NCBI RefSeq assembly: GCF_022819345.1
Contig: NZ_CP089288.1
Location: 62,001-126,000 of the forward strand
Origin: Candidatus Nanosynbacter sp. HMT-352
GTDB taxonomy: Bacteria > Patescibacteriota > Saccharimonadia > Saccharimonadales > Saccharimonadaceae
Direction: 5' to 3'
Length of the DNA: 64,000 bases
How positions within the stretch are numbered: the stretch's first letter is position 1; each line of letters opens with the position of its first letter. Positions 59,988-64,000 of this stretch are shown here, one piece after another. The notes beneath the pieces are model-generated. The model had not been told where the DNA came from. It made no database searches and saw only the letters and a program-made list of their open reading frames with translations. The position numbers and the translations under genes are program-made.

Positions 59988-61877
59988 TTATTTTTCGTCG
60001 ACAATTTCGCCTTCGACCGGCTCGTCTTTATCAGACTTTTTGTCGCCAGATTCGTCGGCTTTTTTATCGTCGGCTGATTGTTGATACATCTTGGACCCAA
60101 TTGGCATAATCGCGTCGTTCAAGGCTTTAATTGCAGCATCCAATTCGTCCTTATCCTCAGAATCTTTGTGCTTTTCAGCCTCTTCGACAGCCTTTTCAAT
60201 CGCTTGCTTGTCGTCGTCAGAAATCTTATCTTTGAATTCGTCCGGCATTTTCTTTGCCTGATAAATAGCGTTTTCAAGCTGATTCTTCGTATCGACAGTT
60301 TCGCGCTTTTTCCTGTCTTCGTCCGCGTGAAGTTCGGCTTCTTTTTGCGCCTTCTCAATATCTTCCTTACTCATATTACCGGAGTTTTGAATGGTGATTG
60401 ACTGCTCTTTGCCTGTTCCCTTGTCCTTAGCCGTAACGTTAAGAATACCGTTGGCGTCAATGTTAAAGGTCACTTCAATTTGAGGCACGCCGCGTGGCGC
60501 TGGCGCAATACCATCAAGCACAAAACGACCCAAACTCTTATTGTCATTAGCAAACTCGCGCTCACCTTGAAGAACGTGAATTTCCACCTGAGGCTGGTTA
60601 TCCGCAGCAGTTGAGAAAACTTCACTCTTGCTTGTTGGAATCGTCGTATTTCGGTCAATCAACTTCGTCGATACACCGCCCATCGTCTCAATTCCAAGAG
60701 AAAGCGGAGTCACGTCCAGAAGCAACACATCCTTAACATCACCAGCCAAGACACCACCTTGAATTGCGGCACCGACAGCCACAACCTCATCTGGGTTCAC
60801 GCCTTGCATTGGATCTTTTCCAAAGAAATTCTTCACGCGCTCGACCACAGCTGGCATACGAGTCATTCCACCAACCATAACTACATTGTTAATGTCGGAC
60901 TTAGAAAGTTTGGCATCCTTCAAAGCCTTTTCTACTGGACCATCCAAGCGATCCAATAGATCCTTAACCAAATCTTCCAACTTAGCGCGACTCAAGCTCA
61001 TTTCAAAGTGCTTTGGACCATCGGCGTCAGCAGTAATAAATGGAATGTTGACTTCATATTCCGTAACTGTTGACAATTCTTTCTTTGCCTTTTCAGCCTC
61101 GTCCTTTAGGCGTTGCATTGCTGCATTATCTTTACGAAGATCAATTCCTTCCTTCGATTTGAAATCATCCAAGAAGTAATTGACAATAGCGTTGTCGAAA
61201 TCTTCACCACCAAGGTGTGTGTCACCATTAGTTGCCTTAACCTCAAATACGCCGTCACCGAGTTCCAGCACCGACACGTCAAACGTACCACCACCAAGGT
61301 CGAACACTACGATAGTTTCGTCGTTTTTACCCTTCTCCAAACCGTATGCCAAAGCCGCAGCTGTTGGCTCATTGATAATGCGCTTAACTTCCAATCCAGC
61401 AATTTTACCAGCATCCTTAGTTGCTTGGCGTTGTGAATCGTCAAAGTAAGCCGGCACTGTAATCACTGCTTCCGTCACTTTTTCACCCAAGAAAGCTTCG
61501 GCGTCAGACTTGATCTTACTAAGAATCATTGCTGAAACTTCTTCTGGCGTATATTCCTTATCGCCCATTTCGACCGCCACGCCAGTACCTTTTTTAACAA
61601 TCTTGTACGGCATGATATCCAAGTCTTTTTGCACTTCCTTATCATCAAACTTACGACCAATCAAACGCTTAACACCGTAAATCGTGTTTTTTGGATTTGT
61701 TACGCGCTGACGCTGAGCAACTTGACCGACAAGTCGTTCGCCCTTTTTATTAACCGCAACTACAGATGGCGTAGTACGATTGCCTTCGGCGTTAGAAATC
61801 ACCTCCGGCTTTCCAGCTAACATATACGCAAATGCGCTGTTGGTTGTGCCGAGGTCAATACCAATAATTTTACCCAT
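59988..61877 (-). CDS. dnaK: Chaperone DnaK (Hsp70)
   Basis: The 629-residue Hsp70 has phosphate-1 loop [30 protein letters not shown], phosphate-2 [14 protein letters not shown], the [11 protein letters not shown] adenosine loop and the [17 protein letters not shown] linker. The substrate domain follows, with an acidic tail EGEIVDEK. It has its own promoter between two CIRCE operators and a terminator, so it is a one-gene unit in this genome. Confidence 0.98.
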   Translation of the reverse strand: MGKIIGIDLGTTNSAFAYMLAGKPEVISNAEGNRTTPSVVAVNKKGERLVGQVAQRQRVTNPKNTIYGVKRLIGRKFDDKEVQKDLDIMPYKIVKKGTGVAVEMGDKEYTPEEVSAMILSKIKSDAEAFLGEKVTEAVITVPAYFDDSQRQATKDAGKIAGLEVKRIINEPTAAALAYGLEKGKNDETIVVFDLGGGTFDVSVLELGDGVFEVKATNGDTHLGGEDFDNAIVNYFLDDFKSKEGIDLRKDNAAMQRLKDEAEKAKKELSTVTEYEVNIPFITADADGPKHFEMSLSRAKLEDLVKDLLDRLDGPVEKALKDAKLSKSDINNVVMVGGMTRMPAVVERVKNFFGKDPMQGVNPDEVVAVGAAIQGGVLAGDVKDVLLLDVTPLSLGIETMGGVSTKLIDRNTTIPTSKSEVFSTAADNQPQVEIHVLQGEREFANDNKSLGRFVLDGIAPAPRGVPQIEVTFNIDANGILNVTAKDKGTGKEQSITIQNSGNMSKEDIEKAQKEAELHADEDRKKRETVDTKNQLENAIYQAKKMPDEFKDKISDDDKQAIEKAVEEAEKHKDSEDKDELDAAIKALNDAIMPIGSKMYQQSADDKKADESGDKKSDKDEPVEGEIVDEK

Positions 61878-61927
61878 ATGATTCCCCTTTCTTTATGATC
61901 ACATCTGGTCTATATCTTATATTCATT

Positions 61928-61954
61928 CTAGCACTCTTTCGTGGCGAGTGCCAA
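61928..61954 (-). promoter_or_regulatory. CIRCE operator of dnaK, start-point copy
   Basis: CTAGCACTC, 9-nt spacer, GAGTGCCAA (plus strand): one mismatch per arm from consensus. It covers the predicted dnaK transcription start. Confidence 0.85.
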
Positions 61955-61961
61955 CTATCTC

Positions 61962-61990
61962 AGTATAAATAATTAGCACTCTCATGTCAA
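61962..61990 (-). promoter_or_regulatory. Promoter of dnaK
   Basis: TTGACA (61985-61990), a 17-nt spacer and TATACT (61962-61967): a near-consensus sigma-70 promoter. The -35 is in the spacer of the upstream CIRCE and the start point falls in the downstream CIRCE. Confidence 0.88.
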
Positions 61991-61999
61991 GAGTGCTAA
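61973..61999 (-). promoter_or_regulatory. CIRCE operator of dnaK, -35 copy
   Basis: TTAGCACTC, 9-nt spacer, GAGTGCTAA: perfect CIRCE. Confidence 0.95.
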
Positions 62000-62022
62000 T
62001 CGCTGTTTTTTTCGCAATCATA

Positions 62023-62487
62023 TTACTGACGAGCAACTTTCACCATTGCGTCGCGAATAACTGAACCGTTCAAAGTATAACCAGCGCGAAGCTCCTCGGC
62101 AATAATTTCCTTATCGCCATCCGTCGATTCGTCAAATTGAACAGCCTGATGAAATTCAGGATTAAACAAAGTTCCGGGTTTGGCGTCAATTTTTTCCAAA
62201 CCAATCTCCTTCAATTGCTTGTCAAGCTGCTTACCCAGACCAGCCACACCCTTAACCCACGCATTATCTTGAAGTTCCTCTGGGACGTTGGCAACAGCTC
62301 GCTCAATTGTATCAATGACTGGCAATAATTTCATCACCGACTTAGTCTGGCCCAACTCGTGCGCTGATTGTTTTTCCGCTTCCACGCGCTTACGATAATT
62401 CTCAAAATCCGCTCGAGTTCGCTGCAAATCCGACGTCAGCTCAGCAATTTCTTTCTCTAAATCTTCAACTTTTTTATTCTTCGTCAT
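62023..62487 (-). CDS. grpE: Nucleotide exchange factor GrpE
   Basis: GrpE releases ADP from DnaK. The 154-residue protein has the N-terminal coiled coil (KVEDLEKEIAELTSDLQRTR, DFENYRKRVEAEK), LLPVIDTIERA, and the C-terminal beta wing (DPGTLFNPE-like PGTLFNPEFHQAV, GYTLNGSVIRDAMVKVA). AGGAGG precedes the ATG, and only 18 nt separate it from hrcA, so the two form the hrcA-grpE operon. Confidence 0.96.
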   Translation of the reverse strand: MTKNKKVEDLEKEIAELTSDLQRTRADFENYRKRVEAEKQSAHELGQTKSVMKLLPVIDTIERAVANVPEELQDNAWVKGVAGLGKQLDKQLKEIGLEKIDAKPGTLFNPEFHQAVQFDESTDGDKEIIAEELRAGYTLNGSVIRDAMVKVARQ

Positions 62488-62505
62488 TTTTCCTCCTTTT
62501 AGCCA

Positions 62506-63216
62506 CTACAAGACTTCTTCCAACATCGCGCCCGTACGACGCACCAGCTCCATCGTTCGACGATAATTTTGTCGCGTCGGACCAATCACACCGATGTAAT
62601 TATCGCCACCAGACGATGACTTAAATTTACTTATAATCAACGTAGCTCCACTACTTTTACCAATTGGGTTTTCGCTACCAATAAACACATTTAGCGGTTC
62701 ATCCGGTGCCGCTTCACGCAGCCACGGCTCGATATTGTCAATCAATTTAGCAACCGCCTGAACGTGATCGCCGTCACCAAACTCTGGCTGACTAAATAAC
62801 TGAGTCATTCCGTTCATATACAAGCTCGAACCAAACGACGCAAAACCAAAATTGCCAGTCATTTCTACCAAACCATCAACTGCTCGACGAATCGCTTTGT
62901 CTGAAGTATCAACATTTGAATTGACGTGCGCCTCAATTGCCTTCGTACTGCTATCAATACCGCTCGGCAATTCCGTCATTTGCGCCGCCGTGATTCCATT
63001 GACATAAAAACGATATCCCTTATCTGTCGGAATTCGACCTGCGCTCGTGTGGGGCGCCTCAATAAATCCCATCTCCTCAAGTTTTGCCATTTCACTGCGA
63101 ATCGTGGCGCTACTCACGCCAAACAGTTTGGCTAGCGTTACGCTACCAACTGGCGCCGCAATTTCAGCGTATTGCTCAATAATCGCGACAAGGATTGCTT
63201 GTTGACGTTCGGTCAT
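62506..63216 (-). CDS. hrcA: Heat-inducible repressor HrcA, short form
   Basis: HrcA represses CIRCE-controlled genes. The 236-residue protein has the winged-helix start ([54 protein letters not shown]), then a GAF-like region and a C-terminal [15 protein letters not shown]. Usual length is about 340, so roughly 100 residues of the central/dimer insert are absent. ATG 63216 is 6 nt after TATAAT, and the longer frame to 63243 would cross the promoter. A CIRCE site upstream indicates autoregulation. Confidence 0.94.
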   Translation of the reverse strand: MTERQQAILVAIIEQYAEIAAPVGSVTLAKLFGVSSATIRSEMAKLEEMGFIEAPHTSAGRIPTDKGYRFYVNGITAAQMTELPSGIDSSTKAIEAHVNSNVDTSDKAIRRAVDGLVEMTGNFGFASFGSSLYMNGMTQLFSQPEFGDGDHVQAVAKLIDNIEPWLREAAPDEPLNVFIGSENPIGKSSGATLIISKFKSSSGGDNYIGVIGPTRQNYRRTMELVRRTGAMLEEVL

Positions 63217-63222
63217 AATCCG

Positions 63223-63228
63223 ATTATA
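63223..63228 (-). promoter_or_regulatory. Promoter -10 of hrcA-grpE, leaderless
   Basis: TATAAT ends 6 nt before the hrcA ATG; a TTGTAT -35 (63246-63251) is 17 nt upstream inside the CIRCE spacer. Confidence 0.78.
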
Positions 63229-63236
63229 TCGCAAAT

Positions 63237-63263
63237 CTAGCACTCATACAAGCAGAGTGCCAA
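63237..63263 (-). promoter_or_regulatory. CIRCE operator of hrcA
   Basis: CTAGCACTC, 9-nt spacer, GAGTGCCAA (plus strand): one mismatch per arm from consensus. Confidence 0.88.
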
Positions 63264-63266
63264 GCC

Positions 63267-64000
63267 TTATCGTCTTTCCGTAAAGTAGCGCGCTGCATCT
63301 GAAGAGAACAACATCATAATCATAATATGCACACCAATCGAGATCAAAAGCAGCATAATCGACGCATTAATTCGCCCAATTGTCACAGACAGAGATTCAG
63401 TGACAATAGCTAATGTCGCCACAGAAAGCAGTGAGATTCGCGCCCGACTACTTCCCCGAAGTAGCAGCCCAACCAGAACGATTTCCGCCACGACCAACAA
63501 CACATTAAAACCAGCCATCATTGATAACATGGTATTCGCGGCATTTATATCAATTCCATCAATATTCGCAACTTGCACCAAAGTCGTCGGCCAGCTAGAA
63601 AAGTCCACCAGCATTTGCCCGATTGTGAACAACGACGCCAGAATCATTAGTCCGCCGCCAATTAAAATCTGCGGTGGTCGGCGACCCCAAAGCTCTTCTA
63701 ATAAAGTTTCGTGATTTCGCGGATGACGATCATAAATTGTGCCGTCCATAATCACTCCGAGCCGCGTTGAAGTCGCGACATTATCGTCAGTCTTTATCCG
63801 ACCGACTTCCAAAATCGGTAAATCGCCATCAGTGCGAATGGAGTCTCCGAGACCATTGCGCGAATGATAGCCCGTTGAAAAATCCTTTAATATCGTCACT
63901 CTAACATTTTTATTGTTACTTTTAACCGACTCAATAATATAATCTCGTTCAATATCAATATTCTCGTCAATCTTATGCGTGAACTGAAAAGTAAATAAAG
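63267..64000 (-). CDS. Membrane protein, 5' end outside window
   Basis: The reading frame runs without a stop from 63267 to the window edge, so at least 244 residues are seen and the start is missing. A GTG at 63899 is in frame, but the codons above it look coding (HKIDENIDIERDYIIESVKS) and there is no promoter or ribosome-binding site, so I treat it as internal. The visible part has a soluble N-terminal section of about 105 residues and four hydrophobic segments. No family is recognised. It is upstream of hrcA, but the CIRCE promoter lies between. Confidence 0.75.
   Translation of the reverse strand, partial: LFTFQFTHKIDENIDIERDYIIESVKSNNKNVRVTILKDFSTGYHSRNGLGDSIRTDGDLPILEVGRIKTDDNVATSTRLGVIMDGTIYDRHPRNHETLLEELWGRRPPQILIGGGLMILASLFTIGQMLVDFSSWPTTLVQVANIDGIDINAANTMLSMMAGFNVLLVVAEIVLVGLLLRGSSRARISLLSVATLAIVTESLSVTIGRINASIMLLLISIGVHIMIMMLFSSDAARYFTERR

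Noticed and set aside
63267-63899. GTG at 63899 as the start of the last gene
   Set aside because: The frame stays open with coding-like sequence to the window edge and there is no promoter or ribosome-binding site at the GTG.

Overview
The window looks like a chromosomal segment of a Candidate Phyla Radiation bacterium, most likely Candidatus Saccharibacteria (TM7). This rests on gene content and style, not on a marker tree. The genes are compact, many overlap by 1-4 nt, and GC is moderate. TGA is used as a stop (for example at the pilO end, 38471-38473), which argues against the SR1/Gracilibacteria code. There is a large type IV pilus set, ComEC, MurT/GatD, lower glycolysis, no visible amino-acid or nucleotide biosynthesis, and many single-domain or shortened versions of bacterial proteins.

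Layout. 1-2179: lower glycolysis on the minus strand (pgk, cut by the window edge, and pyk). 2313-6726: a small membrane protein, then an accessory island of about 3.7 kb bounded by two ~105-bp inverted repeats (2931-3035 and 6549-6650). Inside the repeats two operons converge: a membrane protein plus a ThsB-like TIR protein, and an adenine or N4-cytosine methyltransferase, a putative restriction enzyme and a RhuM-like fragment. A tRNA-Glu gene follows. 6893-11864: a 7TM/GAF histidine kinase, a methyltransferase, a CheY-like receiver and folD. 11940-12845: four tRNA genes and an Asn-rich protein. 12878-17531: glucan phosphorylase, a MurA with an N-terminal XRE domain, and glyA. 17593-21643: pilin and minor pilins, including a seven-bladed RCC1-like propeller carried on a prepilin N terminus. 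21688-29285: murB, tRNA-Arg, a membrane-anchored Clp-type ATPase, murT-gatD and a membrane glycosyltransferase. 29321-33135: tRNA-Pro, gpmA, a NUDIX hydrolase, rny, tsaB and tsaE. 33196-39366: pilB-pilC-pilM-pilN-pilO, a small membrane protein and a PRC-barrel protein. 39363-46987: recX, a 2H phosphoesterase, recA, a lone pilin, two surface proteins and ruvB. 47021-47141: a strongly structured RNA with its own promoter and terminator. 47172-52953: a DUF4352 protein, ruvA, ruvC, a lamin-tail-domain surface protein, yebC and comEC. 53018-58715: tRNA-Lys, small membrane proteins, a RimK-like ligase with a retropepsin-like partner, and a 1044-residue polytopic protein. 58776-63216: the heat-shock cluster dnaJ, dnaK, grpE, hrcA with four CIRCE operators. 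63267-64000: a membrane protein cut by the window end.

How the genes work together. Pilus assembly genes, five or six prepilin-like proteins, ComEC, RecA, RecX and RuvABC together suggest natural transformation plus surface attachment, as expected for a small-genome epibiont. MurA, MurB and MurT/GatD indicate that peptidoglycan is made and amidated. Regulation is visible in the DNA. More than twenty genes have a -10 box whose last base lies 6-7 nt before the start codon, which predicts leaderless mRNAs as the default. Genes inside operons use Shine-Dalgarno sites or stop/start overlaps. The heat-shock genes use CIRCE operators placed with the -35 hexamer inside the CIRCE spacer.

Best candidates for something undescribed are the inverted-repeat-bounded TIR/restriction island, the riboswitch-like RNA at 47021-47141, and the RCC1-propeller minor pilin.
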